Assembly (NCBI GenBank): GCA_030427905.1
Contig: JAUICL010000001.1
Coordinates: 62,001 to 126,000, forward strand
Source of the DNA: Bacteroidia bacterium
GTDB taxonomy: Bacteria; Bacteroidota; Bacteroidia; Flavobacteriales_D; Cryomorphaceae
Reading direction: 5' to 3'
Length of the DNA: 64,000 nt
The position numbers and the translations under genes were made by a program. The notes under the pieces are model-generated. The model did not search any database and had not been told where the DNA came from. It worked only from the letters and a program-made list of their open reading frames with translations. Shown one piece after another: positions 55,661-64,000 of this stretch. How positions within the stretch are numbered: position 1 is the first letter of the stretch; each line of letters opens with the position of its first letter.

Positions 55661-57943
55661 ATGACTGCACAGGATAAAAAAAAGAAGATTAGAAAATCGG
55701 ACATACTGGAATACCACGAAGGGAAAAGACCCGGAAAAATAGAAGTGGTACCGACCAAACCATCCAATAGTCAGCGCGACTTGTCGATTGCCTATTCACC
55801 AGGAGTAGCTGAACCTTGTCTCGAAATTCAAGCCAACCCAGAAGATGCCTACAAATACACCGCTAAAGCAAATTTGGTGGCCGTAATCTCAAATGGTACA
55901 GCCGTCCTAGGCTTAGGCGATATTGGAGCCTTGGCTTCCAAGCCAGTGATGGAAGGGAAAGGAGTTCTATTCAAGATTTTTGCTGATATCGATGTCTTCG
56001 ACATTGAGCTAGACACTAACGACGTCGAAAAATTTATCGAAACGGTTAAAATCATGGCGCCAACCTTTGGTGGGATCAACCTGGAAGACATCAAAGCGCC
56101 AGATTGTTTTGAAATCGAACGTCGCCTTCGAGATGAACTCGACATTCCAGTAATGCACGACGACCAGCATGGTACCGCTATTATTACTGGAGCTGCCCTA
56201 CTCAACGCCATTGAGCTAAACGGTAAAGCAATAGATGAGCTAAAAGTGGTTTTCAATGGAGCTGGTGCCAGCGCCATTTCTTGTGCTTCGCTGTACTTGG
56301 CTTTAGGGGTTAAACCCGAAAATCTACTCATGCTCGACAGCAAAGGTGTGATTTCAACGAGTAGAGAAGATCTGAACGATCAGAAACGAAAATTTGCTCG
56401 TGACACCGATTTGAAAACGCTACCCGAAGCTATGGTAGGTGCTGATGTTTTTGTTGGCTTGTCGAAAGGTGGGGTCGTAAGTAAGGAAATGGTGAAAAGC
56501 ATGGCCAATGACCCAATCGTCTTTGCCCTTGCGAATCCAGATCCAGAGATTGCCTACCGCGACGCGCGAGCGGCTCGAAAAGACATCATCATGGCCACAG
56601 GTCGATCAGACCACCCAAATATGGTCAACAACGTACTCGGCTTTCCGTATATATTCCGTGGTGCTCTGGATGTGCGCGCTACAGCAATCAACGAAGAGAT
56701 GAAACTCGCAGCTGTACGTGCAATCGCCAATCTGGCCAAGGAGCCCGTTCCAGAAGTAGTCAATCTAGCCTACAACCAACGCGACTTGGCTTTTGGGCGA
56801 GACTATATCATCCCAAAACCTTTTGACCCGAGGCTAATCGCTACCGTAGCTCCTGCTATAGCTCAAGCAGCTATGGACTCTGGCGTAGCACAACACCCCA
56901 TAACCAACTGGGACATGTACAGAGACAATTTGCTCTCAAAACTTGGACGCGATGATAAATTCATCAGGCTTGCTATGGAGAAAGCGAAAGCAGATCCGAG
57001 AAAAATAGTCTTCACCGATGGGGAGACGTACAAGGTTCTCAAGGCTGCTCAGATTTTAGCTGACGACGGAATTGCACACCCCATAGTTCTTGGACGTAAG
57101 CGACGAGTTGAAGCGCTCGTCGATAAGTACAGCCTCACGCTGGATGGTATTGAAGTGATCGACATCGAAGAAGATCAAGATAAACTTGAAGAATATACTT
57201 CGGCTTTCTACGAAGCTCGCAAGCGAAAAGGGGTGACTGAATATGAAGCTTGGAAGCATATGCGAACGCGTGGATATTATGGTTCCATGATGGTGAAGCA
57301 AGGTGAAGCTGATGCTATCCTTACCGGACTTTCTCTAAAATATCCTGCAGCGATCAAGCCATTATTGGAGACAATTGGTCGCGCTGAAGATGTCACGAAT
57401 AGTGCAGGAATCTATATTCTCTTGACCAAGAATGGCCCGCTTGTGTTGGCTGATACTACGATCAACACGGACCCGACTGTTGAAGAAATTGTAGAGATCA
57501 CGATCAGTACAGCAGAAGCCGTAAGACGAATGAGTCTTGAGCCAAAAATCGCACTGCTGAGCTACTCAAACTTCGGCTCGCATAAGAGTGACACACCGAC
57601 AAAAATGCGCGAGGCTACGGCCATCATTAAAAAGCGAAGACCTGACCTGATCGTGGATGGTGAAATGCAGGCCAATTTTGCCATGGATAATGAACTCCTT
57701 GCGGAGGTATTCCCGTTTAGTGATTTGGTGGGCAAAAAACCAAACGTTCTCATATTCCCTGGCTTGGCTTCTGGAAATATTGCCTACAAACTACTTCAGT
57801 CGAATGGAGTTGGTGAAGCCATTGGGCCGATTCTAATTGGTCTCGACAAAAGCGCTCACGTACTTCAAATTGGAAGTAGCGTTAGGGAAATTGTAAACAT
57901 GGCCACAATAGCCGTAGTGGATGCGCAGACCCGCTCTAAGTAA
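55661..57943 (+). CDS. maeB: NADP-dependent malic enzyme with phosphotransacetylase-like domain
   Basis: 760 residues. Residues 1 to about 420 are the malic enzyme (AYSPGVAEPCLEI, GTAVLGLGDIGALASKPVME, MHDDQHGTAIITGAALLNAI, NAD(P)-binding VFNGAGASAISCASLYLALG), making pyruvate and CO2 from malate. About 430-760 is a PTA-like domain (FTDGETYKVLKAAQILADDG, FPGLASGNIAYKLLQ, then IGPILIGLDKSAHVLQ), usually regulatory in MaeB and not catalytic. This fused form is standard. It converges with mazG with 3 bases between stops. Confidence 0.95.
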   Translation: MTAQDKKKKIRKSDILEYHEGKRPGKIEVVPTKPSNSQRDLSIAYSPGVAEPCLEIQANPEDAYKYTAKANLVAVISNGTAVLGLGDIGALASKPVMEGKGVLFKIFADIDVFDIELDTNDVEKFIETVKIMAPTFGGINLEDIKAPDCFEIERRLRDELDIPVMHDDQHGTAIITGAALLNAIELNGKAIDELKVVFNGAGASAISCASLYLALGVKPENLLMLDSKGVISTSREDLNDQKRKFARDTDLKTLPEAMVGADVFVGLSKGGVVSKEMVKSMANDPIVFALANPDPEIAYRDARAARKDIIMATGRSDHPNMVNNVLGFPYIFRGALDVRATAINEEMKLAAVRAIANLAKEPVPEVVNLAYNQRDLAFGRDYIIPKPFDPRLIATVAPAIAQAAMDSGVAQHPITNWDMYRDNLLSKLGRDDKFIRLAMEKAKADPRKIVFTDGETYKVLKAAQILADDGIAHPIVLGRKRRVEALVDKYSLTLDGIEVIDIEEDQDKLEEYTSAFYEARKRKGVTEYEAWKHMRTRGYYGSMMVKQGEADAILTGLSLKYPAAIKPLLETIGRAEDVTNSAGIYILLTKNGPLVLADTTINTDPTVEEIVEITISTAEAVRRMSLEPKIALLSYSNFGSHKSDTPTKMREATAIIKKRRPDLIVDGEMQANFAMDNELLAEVFPFSDLVGKKPNVLIFPGLASGNIAYKLLQSNGVGEAIGPILIGLDKSAHVLQIGSSVREIVNMATIAVVDAQTRSK

Positions 57944-57946
57944 GAC

Positions 57947-58270
57947 CTAGAGCTTCGGATTGTTTTTATGCCTTTCGGAGTCGCGTTGGGTCTTCTTGGC
58001 GATGTTTCGCTGAATGGCATCTTCGAGGTCAACTCCGGTTTGATTAGCGAGGCAAACGAGTACCCAGAGCACATCGGCTAGCTCATCGCCGAGATCTTTG
58101 TTCTTGTCAGATTCCTTTTCGGATTGCTCGCCGTATCGACGTGCTATGATTCTTGCCACTTCACCGACTTCTTCGGTGAGCATGGCCATATTGGTCAATT
58201 CGTTGAAATATCTGACACCGATGGTCTTGATCCATTGATCTACTTCGGTTTGGAGTTCTTTGATCTCCAT
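57947..58270 (-). CDS. MazG-like nucleotide pyrophosphohydrolase
   Basis: 107 residues from ATG 58270 (MEIKELQTEV); an in-frame codon upstream lies inside dtd. The MazG/iMazG motifs TEEVGEVARII (EExxE) and LGDELADVLWVLVCLAN (ExxD) are present. It likely hydrolyses noncanonical or excess NTP or dNTP. Third gene of an rsgA-dtd-mazG operon (1-base gap). Confidence 0.9.
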   Translation of the reverse strand: MEIKELQTEVDQWIKTIGVRYFNELTNMAMLTEEVGEVARIIARRYGEQSEKESDKNKDLGDELADVLWVLVCLANQTGVDLEDAIQRNIAKKTQRDSERHKNNPKL

Positions 58271-58271
58271 G

Positions 58272-58724
58272 CTATTCTTTGTTATGTGTGTCGATAATGA
58301 TGGTGACAGGCCCATCGTTTACAAGGCTTACTTTCATATCCGCACCAAACTCCCCCGACTGAACTTCTCCCTTGATTTCATTATTCAGGCGATTCATAAA
58401 TGCTTCGTACAGTGGAATGGCCTTATCGGGTTTTGCCGCGTGGATAAAGGAAGGTCTCGTTCCTTTTTTGGTCTTAGCGTGAAGTGTAAACTGACTAATG
58501 ACCAAAACATCGCCTGATACATCATCGAGTGCTAGGTTCATTCGGTCATCGCTATCGCTAAAAATGCGGAGAGTTGCCACTTTCCGCACAAGCCAATCCA
58601 CATCTTCGATCTCATCGTTTTCAGACACTCCCAGCAGAATCAAGTACCCGTGATTGATACTTGATTTTACCTCTCCACCTATTTCTACTGACGCTTGTGA
58701 AACGCGCTGAATCACTGCCTTCAT
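58272..58724 (-). CDS. dtd: D-aminoacyl-tRNA deacylase
   Basis: 150 residues, full length. DTD removes D-amino acids from tRNA. Key motifs are ISQFTLHA (SQFTL) and the substrate-pocket loop GTRPSFIHAAKP (the usual GxxPSF form) with NDGPVTIIID at the C-terminus. Its start overlaps the rsgA stop by one base. Confidence 0.95.
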   Translation of the reverse strand: MKAVIQRVSQASVEIGGEVKSSINHGYLILLGVSENDEIEDVDWLVRKVATLRIFSDSDDRMNLALDDVSGDVLVISQFTLHAKTKKGTRPSFIHAAKPDKAIPLYEAFMNRLNNEIKGEVQSGEFGADMKVSLVNDGPVTIIIDTHNKE

Positions 58725-59647
58725 TACCTATAATTGTTATTGAAATCTTCCTGATACATATTCAAGTAGCTCTTGTACCTTGACTCGGCAACTTCGCCTG
58801 TCTCAAGAGCCTTTTTCACCGCACAGCCCGGTTCATTCACATGCAGACAGTTGTGAAATTTACATTCAGGAAGCAATCTTCTCATCTCAGGGAAATACCC
58901 CGCCAACTCATCTTGATCAATATCTACGATGCCAAACCCTCTGATTCCAGGAGTATCAACAATGTATCCACCAGCGGCCAACTTAAACATTTCTGCAAAG
59001 GTGGTTGTGTGCTGTCCCGTTTCATGGGCTTCAGAAATATCACCCACCCGCAAGTCGAGCGATTGATCTATGGTATTGATCAAAGTAGACTTACCCACGC
59101 CAGAATGTCCTGAGAGCAAGGAGATTTTTCCGATGATGATCTTCTCGAACTCATCCAACCCTTCTCCCGTTTCGGCCGAGGTCAACACCACTTGATAATC
59201 GATATCGCGATAAACTTGAGCAAAGCTTTCCAAAATTTCTCGCTCTTCCTTTTCGAGGAGATCTACCTTGTTGAAAGCAATGACTACGGGAATGTGAAAG
59301 GCCTCGGCCGCAACGCAGAATCGATCGATAAATGTTGGGAAGGTCATCGGGCTCTTAATGGTAGCCACAAGGATGGCTTGGTCTAGGTTGGCCGCGATGA
59401 TATGGCTCTCCTTGCTCAGGTTCACCGATTTCCGAACGATATAATTCTTTCGATCATGGATTTTTTCAATGAAATAATCATCATCGACTTGCTTGAGCTC
59501 CACCAGATCTCCAACCGCAACCGGGTTTGTCGATCGAATCTTTTTCTTCCGAAACTTGCCAGGCATGCGGCATTCAACGAGCTCTCCCGACTCAGTTTCA
59601 ACGGAGTACCAGCTCCCGGTACTTCTTATTACCCGACCATTTATCAT
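58724..59647 (-). CDS. rsgA: ribosome small-subunit assembly GTPase RsgA
   Basis: 307 residues from ATG 59647 (MINGRVIRSTGS). The frame continues upstream without a family match. OB fold at the N-terminus, circularly permuted GTPase with NKVDLL (G4), TSAETGEGLD (G5), GHSGVGKSTL (G1) and DTPGIRGFG (G3), then the C-terminal zinc motif (C-x5-H-x-C pattern CKFHNCLH and PGCAV). It matures the 30S subunit. It is the first gene of the rsgA-dtd-mazG operon. Confidence 0.96.
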   Translation of the reverse strand: MINGRVIRSTGSWYSVETESGELVECRMPGKFRKKKIRSTNPVAVGDLVELKQVDDDYFIEKIHDRKNYIVRKSVNLSKESHIIAANLDQAILVATIKSPMTFPTFIDRFCVAAEAFHIPVVIAFNKVDLLEKEEREILESFAQVYRDIDYQVVLTSAETGEGLDEFEKIIIGKISLLSGHSGVGKSTLINTIDQSLDLRVGDISEAHETGQHTTTFAEMFKLAAGGYIVDTPGIRGFGIVDIDQDELAGYFPEMRRLLPECKFHNCLHVNEPGCAVKKALETGEVAESRYKSYLNMYQEDFNNNYR

Positions 59648-59736
59648 CCAAAAAGCGAAGTTAGTATAATTCAAGTCCATCCAAATAGACTAGCCTCCGA
59701 ATAGGGATAGAAATTGACTAAATTCGCTCATTCATT

Positions 59737-60639
59737 ATGTCGATAGAAGTTCAGTCAGTAACCAAGTACTACAAGGCACAAGCGGCCTTAAACGATGTTA
59801 GCTTTAAAGCAAACAAGGGAGAAATTGTAGGCTTCCTGGGGCCGAATGGTGCTGGAAAGTCAACAATGATGAAAATTATCACATGTTACATTAAGCCTAC
59901 TAGCGGCGATGTGAAAGTATGTGATTTGGATATTTTCGAAGACTCTCTGAAAATCAGGAAAAAAGTAGGCTACTTACCTGAGACCAACCCACTTTACCCA
60001 GAAATGTACATAAGAGAATATCTGCGTTTTGTGGCTGGTGTATACGGCATAAAGAATAAGAAAGAGCGTGTAGAGGAGATGATCGCTTTGGTGGGGCTTG
60101 AGCGTGAAAGTCATAAGCGCATCAGAGAACTCTCAAAAGGATACAAACAGCGTGTAGGTATTGCTCAAGCCTTGATTCACGATCCAGAAGTGGTGATTTT
60201 AGATGAGCCTACTTCAGGCCTTGATCCAAACCAATTGGATGAAATCAGAGCTCTAATCAGACGAATTGGGAAAGAAAAAACGGTACTCTTGAGCACCCAC
60301 ATCATGCAAGAAGTAGAAGCTATTTGCGATCGGGTAGTCATCATTAAATTGGGAGAAATAGTCGCTGACAGTCCCGTTTCTGAATTGAAAATTGCCAAGG
60401 ATGCTGACATCTACCTACTGCGAATCAGTACGGCACTTGACCCAGCCAAAATAAAAGGGCTACCAGGAGTTGAGAAGGTGGAAACGATTCGCAAAGGATC
60501 CTACCGAATTACAGCTTCAAAAGGCAGCGGGATTGGCACCAAGCTCACAGAGTTGACACGTGAATTAGGAGCTGAAATCGAAGAGTTTAAAAAGGAAGAA
60601 ATAAGCTTAGAAAACATCTTCAAATCCCTCACAAAATAA
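59737..60639 (+). CDS. gldA: gliding motility-associated ABC transporter ATP-binding protein GldA
   Basis: 300 residues. ABC ATPase: Walker A GFLGPNGAGKSTMMK, signature ELSKGYKQRVGIAQAL, Walker B VVILDEPTSGLDPNQL, followed by the Bacteroidota GldA-type C-terminal extension. GldA with GldF/GldG forms an ABC transporter required for gliding in Flavobacterium johnsoniae. gldF and gldG are not in the window. The region 59648-59736 separates it from the divergent rsgA, with no strong promoter seen. Confidence 0.88.
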   Translation: MSIEVQSVTKYYKAQAALNDVSFKANKGEIVGFLGPNGAGKSTMMKIITCYIKPTSGDVKVCDLDIFEDSLKIRKKVGYLPETNPLYPEMYIREYLRFVAGVYGIKNKKERVEEMIALVGLERESHKRIRELSKGYKQRVGIAQALIHDPEVVILDEPTSGLDPNQLDEIRALIRRIGKEKTVLLSTHIMQEVEAICDRVVIIKLGEIVADSPVSELKIAKDADIYLLRISTALDPAKIKGLPGVEKVETIRKGSYRITASKGSGIGTKLTELTRELGAEIEEFKKEEISLENIFKSLTK

Positions 60640-60665
60640 ACCTACAGACCGCATTGTATTTTTCC

Positions 60666-60673
60666 TAAATTTG
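60666..60673 (+). promoter_or_regulatory. -7 promoter element of metK
   Basis: TAAATTTG, a full match, placing transcription start at about 60680, exactly where the structured leader begins. No spaced TTG. Confidence 0.5.
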
Positions 60674-60678
60674 TCGCG

Positions 60679-60754
60679 CTCAAGTGGAAAGATTTGGCTC
60701 TTGCAACCACGGTAAAAAATGCTAAAACGCATTCTTGTCCCCTTCCCACCTGAG
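60679..60754 (+). ncRNA. candidate SAM-sensing riboswitch in metK leader
   Basis: The ends form a 13-bp helix, CTCAAGTGGAAAG (60679-60691) with CTTCCCACCTGAG (60742-60754), with only two A-C mismatches. Enclosed are GATTTGGCTC, TTGCAACC, GGTAAAAAATGCTAAAACG and a small hairpin AATGC / GCATT. GCAACC followed by TGCTAA is the core order of SAM-I (S-box) riboswitches, but the standard P2 arm is missing, so it would be a compact variant. Position between promoter and metK fits. Identity is inferred. Confidence 0.6.
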
Positions 60755-60789
60755 TCCTATTAAAGATTGTAAAAACTAAAGCTAATTAT

Positions 60790-62055
60790 ATGCCTTATTC
60801 ATTCACTTCTGAGTCTGTATCTGAAGGACATCCAGATAAAATTGCCGATCAAATTTCAGATGCCATTCTGGATAATTTTATCGCTTTCGATCCGTACTCA
60901 AAAGTAGCATGTGAAACCTTGGTGACGACAGGACAAGTCGTACTAGCTGGTGAGATTAAATCTTCTACTTATGTGGATGTGCAGCGAGTTGCTAGAGAAG
61001 TGATCAATAAAATCGGATACACCAAAGGTGAGTACATGTTTGAAGGCGACTCATGTGGTGTACTAAGTGCGCTTCACGAGCAGAGCCCTGACATTAACCG
61101 TGGTGTAGACCGTGGTAATGCTGAAGATCAAGGTGCAGGTGACCAGGGAATGATGTTTGGATTTGCCAGCAATGAAACCGAAAACCACATGCCACTTGCT
61201 CTCGATTTGTCTCATAGACTCTTGATCGAGTTGGCTAAGCTGCGTCGCGAGATGAAAGACATCACGTATTTGCGTCCAGATGCAAAGGCTCAGGTTACGA
61301 TTGAATATTCTGACGATCACGTTCCACAAAAAATTGAATCGATTGTCCTTTCTACTCAGCACGATGAATTCATTGCTCCAAGTGCTACGAGCGAAGAAGA
61401 AATGTGCGCGAAGATCAAAAAGGATATTGTTGAGATTCTCATTCCTCGAGTGGTAGCTCAGCTACCAGCCAATATTCAGGCTCTTTTTACAGATGAAATC
61501 AAGTACCACATCAATCCAACCGGAAAATTCGTTATCGGTGGGCCGCACGGAGATGCTGGATTGACAGGAAGAAAGATCATCGTTGACACATACGGTGGAA
61601 AAGGTGCACACGGTGGTGGGGCATTCTCTGGAAAAGACCCAAGTAAAGTAGACCGATCTGCCGCTTATGCAGCTCGCCATATGGCCAAAAATCTTGTTGC
61701 AGCAGGAATTGCAGATCAGATTCTTGTTCAAGTATCTTACGCTATTGGTGTTGTAGAGCCTATGGGTGTATTTGTCGACACGTACGGTACGGCAAAGGTT
61801 GATATGAATGACAGTCAGATTGCTGAAGTGGTGAAAACAATCTTTGACCTGCGTCCCGGAATCATTGAGCGCGACCTTGGTCTAAGAGCTCCAATTTACA
61901 GTGAAACTGCTGCCTATGGACATATGGGTAAAGCTCCTCAGAAAGTGGTAAAACGATTCAATAACGGAATCGAAGAAAAAGAAGTTGAAGTTGAACTTTT
62001 CACATGGGAAAAGCTCAATCGAGTAGATGACATCAAAGCAGCCTTTAATCTTTAA
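60790..62055 (+). CDS. metK: S-adenosylmethionine synthetase
   Basis: 421 residues. MetK makes SAM from methionine and ATP. Signatures: [30 protein letters not shown] and [20 protein letters not shown]. All catalytic segments are intact; length is slightly above the E. coli enzyme. Expression probably responds to the leader structure. It converges with der through a shared terminator. Confidence 0.97.
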   Translation: MPYSFTSESVSEGHPDKIADQISDAILDNFIAFDPYSKVACETLVTTGQVVLAGEIKSSTYVDVQRVAREVINKIGYTKGEYMFEGDSCGVLSALHEQSPDINRGVDRGNAEDQGAGDQGMMFGFASNETENHMPLALDLSHRLLIELAKLRREMKDITYLRPDAKAQVTIEYSDDHVPQKIESIVLSTQHDEFIAPSATSEEEMCAKIKKDIVEILIPRVVAQLPANIQALFTDEIKYHINPTGKFVIGGPHGDAGLTGRKIIVDTYGGKGAHGGGAFSGKDPSKVDRSAAYAARHMAKNLVAAGIADQILVQVSYAIGVVEPMGVFVDTYGTAKVDMNDSQIAEVVKTIFDLRPGIIERDLGLRAPIYSETAAYGHMGKAPQKVVKRFNNGIEEKEVEVELFTWEKLNRVDDIKAAFNL

Positions 62056-62065
62056 GGCTGCTTTT
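62035..62065. terminator. bidirectional terminator between metK and der
   Basis: Stem AAAGCAGCCTT / AAGGCTGCTTT around an 8-base loop, including the metK stop, with A/T runs on either side. Confidence 0.8.
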
Positions 62066-63368
62066 ACTTTTTCCTAAAGAACAATTTGACCGGGACTCCT
62101 TCTAAATTGAAGTGACGTCGGAGTTGGTTCTCCAAGTAACGCTTGTACGGATCCTTGATGTATTGCGGTAAATTGCAGTAAAATGCAAATGCCGGCCTAT
62201 GCGTAGGCAACTGCATCACGTACTTGATTTTAATGAACTTTCCTTTGTAGCTCGGCGGTGGATTATTGTCGAGAATTGGTTGGAATACCTCGTTCAGCTT
62301 TGAAGTTGAGATTCTAGTCGAAATACTGTCATACACATCCATCGCCTTTTCAACTGCCTTGTGAATACGCTGCTTAGTCATAGCGCTGGTGAAGATGATC
62401 GGCACGTCGGTAAAGGGAGCAATACGCTCTTTAATTTCCGCTTCAAACTCCTTCATAGTCTTAGCGTCTTTCTCCACCAAATCCCATTTATTGATCAGAA
62501 TCACAATCCCGCGACTGTTCTTCTCGATCATGTAAAAAATGTTCAGGTCTTGCTTCTGGATTCCCTCCGTAGCATCGATCATCAGAATACAGACGTCACT
62601 TTCCTCAATACTTCGAATAGAACGAAGTACTGAGTAGTACTCAACGTCTTCGTGTACTTTGCTCTTCTTACGAATTCCCGCTGTATCAACAAGGAAGAAG
62701 TCAAACCCAAAAGACTGATATCTGGTCAAAAGAGCGTCTCGTGTCGTACCAGCGCTATTGTTTACGATGTTTCGCTCTTCACCAAGCAAGGCGTTTATGA
62801 AGGAAGATTTTCCAACATTCGGCTTACCGACAACGGCTATTTTTGGAATTTCCAGATCGGGAATCTCTTCTCTGTTCGGAAAGGTTTTGACCAAGGCATC
62901 GAGCAGGTCTCCCGTACCACCACCATTGGTCGCCGAAATACAGTACACCTCGCCCATTCCAAGGCTATAGAACTCACTCGCCGGAAGAATTCGATCATTG
63001 GTATCCACTTTATTGGAAACGACCAAAACAGGCTTATCTGTGCGGCGCAAGAGCTCGGCGATGGCCGTATCGTGATCGGCTATTCCCGTTGTAACATCCA
63101 CCAAGAAAAGAATGGAAGTGGCTTCGTCAATAGCAAGCTCAACTTGCTTCTTGATTTCGTCTTCGAATACATCATCCGAATTGACGGTGTATCCACCTGT
63201 ATCGATAACGGAGAATTCAACTCCTGTCCACTCCGCTTTTCCGTAGTGACGATCGCGTGTCACCCCACTGGTGGGATCTACGATCGCATCTCTTCGCTCA
63301 GTGAGTCTATTGAATAATGTCGACTTACCAACATTTGGTCGTCCTACTATTGCAACAATGTTTGCCAT
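62064..63368 (-). CDS. der: ribosome-associated GTPase Der (EngA)
   Basis: 434 residues with two tandem GTPase domains: [12 protein letters not shown] (G1, residue 8), DTGGYT, NKVDTND; second [12 protein letters not shown] (G1), [19 protein letters not shown]. The C-terminal KH-like domain ends [10 protein letters not shown]. Der supports 50S subunit assembly. It is one base downstream of the era stop, forming an era-der operon. Confidence 0.97.
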   Translation of the reverse strand: MANIVAIVGRPNVGKSTLFNRLTERRDAIVDPTSGVTRDRHYGKAEWTGVEFSVIDTGGYTVNSDDVFEDEIKKQVELAIDEATSILFLVDVTTGIADHDTAIAELLRRTDKPVLVVSNKVDTNDRILPASEFYSLGMGEVYCISATNGGGTGDLLDALVKTFPNREEIPDLEIPKIAVVGKPNVGKSSFINALLGEERNIVNNSAGTTRDALLTRYQSFGFDFFLVDTAGIRKKSKVHEDVEYYSVLRSIRSIEESDVCILMIDATEGIQKQDLNIFYMIEKNSRGIVILINKWDLVEKDAKTMKEFEAEIKERIAPFTDVPIIFTSAMTKQRIHKAVEKAMDVYDSISTRISTSKLNEVFQPILDNNPPPSYKGKFIKIKYVMQLPTHRPAFAFYCNLPQYIKDPYKRYLENQLRRHFNLEGVPVKLFFRKK

Positions 63369-63369
63369 T

Positions 63370-64000
63370 TTAATGCTTGTATCCGAACGCTTTAAGTCGG
63401 CGATCTTTATTTCGCCAATCTTCGTCGACTTTAACGTAAAGTTCTAAAAATACTTTCTGGTCGATAAACTTTTCGAGAAGTTCTCTTGCTTCCGTTCCTA
63501 CCTTTTTGAGCTTCGACCCTTTGTGGCCTATGATGATACCCTTTTGAGTCTTTCGCGACACATAGATTACGGCCGATACTCGAGTAATATCAGGCTCTTC
63601 CTTGTAGCTTTCGATTTCGACTTCTACCGAGTAAGGAATTTCCTTCTGGTAATTTTCCAGGATGCGCTCGCGAATAATCTCACTCGCAAAGAATCGCATC
63701 GGTTTATCTGTCAAAGCGTCCTTATCGTAGTATGGCGGTGCTTCTGGGAGCAATTCGAGAATTCGGTCGCTCAAAGAATCCACTCCCAATCGTTCTAGGG
63801 CAGAAATCTCAAAAATCTCTGCTTTCGGAAAGTGAGAATGAAGTGATTCGCGTGCAGTTCGCACCCGTTCTTCATCGGCCGCATCTACTTTATTAATTGC
63901 GATCAAAAAGGGAATATCTAGATGCTCTAAGGCTCGATCGAAGCCAAAAAACTCCAAGTTCTTGTCGAAAACATCGATAATCAAGAGCATCACATCGGCG
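63370..64000 (-). CDS. era: GTPase Era, 5' end cut by window edge
   Basis: The reading frame continues past the window end ([10 protein letters not shown] is readable at the very edge), so the N-terminal G1 and G2 region is missing. Visible are the NKVD motif ([14 protein letters not shown]), the G5-like [11 protein letters not shown], the linker [12 protein letters not shown] and the KH domain ([34 protein letters not shown]). Era binds 16S rRNA in 30S maturation. It is followed by der. Confidence 0.95.
   Translation of the reverse strand, partial: ADVMLLIIDVFDKNLEFFGFDRALEHLDIPFLIAINKVDAADEERVRTARESLHSHFPKAEIFEISALERLGVDSLSDRILELLPEAPPYYDKDALTDKPMRFFASEIIRERILENYQKEIPYSVEVEIESYKEEPDITRVSAVIYVSRKTQKGIIIGHKGSKLKKVGTEARELLEKFIDQKVFLELYVKVDEDWRNKDRRLKAFGYKH

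Overview
The window looks like a chromosomal segment of a marine-type Bacteroidota bacterium, probably Flavobacteriia (Cryomorphaceae-like). Evidence: the gene content (gldA, PorV/PorQ-family protein, large SusC-like and thiamine-type TonB receptors, DUF2797, DUF2911, DUF3127, PcrB-type GGGP synthase, GH3, short ATP synthase epsilon) and many promoters of the Bacteroidota type (TTG, 16-22 bases, TAnnTTTG). I see no transposase, integrase, phage gene, CRISPR array, rRNA or origin. The only tRNA is tRNA-Leu(TAG). The segment is dense, housekeeping-like and mostly in short operons with 1-4 base stop/start overlaps.

Layout. 1-2740 (minus): folK, a deoxynucleoside kinase and a truncated OmpA/TPR lipoprotein. 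2825-8538: sppA, DUF2797, GH3-family adenylating enzyme, an exported protein and a second deoxynucleoside kinase. 8619-12443 (minus): a membrane pyrophosphatase carrying a YceI domain at its C-terminus, and pdhB. 12653-22916 (plus): etfBA, a bifunctional-nuclease/UVR protein, nupC, thyA-folA, a hypothetical gene, a large PIG-L deacetylase, an unlisted 37-residue membrane microprotein and a sodium:solute symporter. 22952-27332 (minus): DUF2911 protein, clpX, clpP, tig, tRNA-Leu. 27449-30137 (plus): flavin reductase, DUF3127, AtoE-type transporter. 30134-33335 (minus): flippase-like protein, GT2 glycosyltransferase and an ABC permease, joined by GTGA overlaps. 33355-34776: ruvC, then HIT protein and greA. 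34867-44102 (minus): a three-gene cell-surface operon (TonB receptor, 1451-residue secreted protein, PorV/PorQ protein). 44373-46518: two small exported proteins and ahcY. 46611-48598 (plus): phosphopantetheinyl transferase, GGGP synthase, divergent ThiE-like protein. 48604-53476 (minus): ribF, LRR protein, YkoF-like protein, NadR-like kinase, then a TPP riboswitch and a TonB receptor. 53658-57943 (plus): atpD-atpC and maeB. 57947-59647 (minus): rsgA-dtd-mazG. 59737-62055 (plus): gldA and metK with a structured leader. 62064-64000 (minus): era (truncated) and der.

Themes. Nucleotide supply (two dNKs, NupC, ThyA, FolA, FolK), protein quality control (Tig, ClpP, ClpX, SppA), the SAM cycle (MetK, AhcY), thiamine acquisition (TPP riboswitch, TonB receptor, YkoF-like and NadR-like proteins, ThiE-like protein) and surface/T9SS-related functions (GldA, PorV/PorQ, secreted giant). 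The most unusual observations are the pyrophosphatase-YceI fusion, the thiamine locus lacking an adjacent PnuT, the overlapping membrane microprotein before the symporter, and a compact SAM-riboswitch-like leader before metK.
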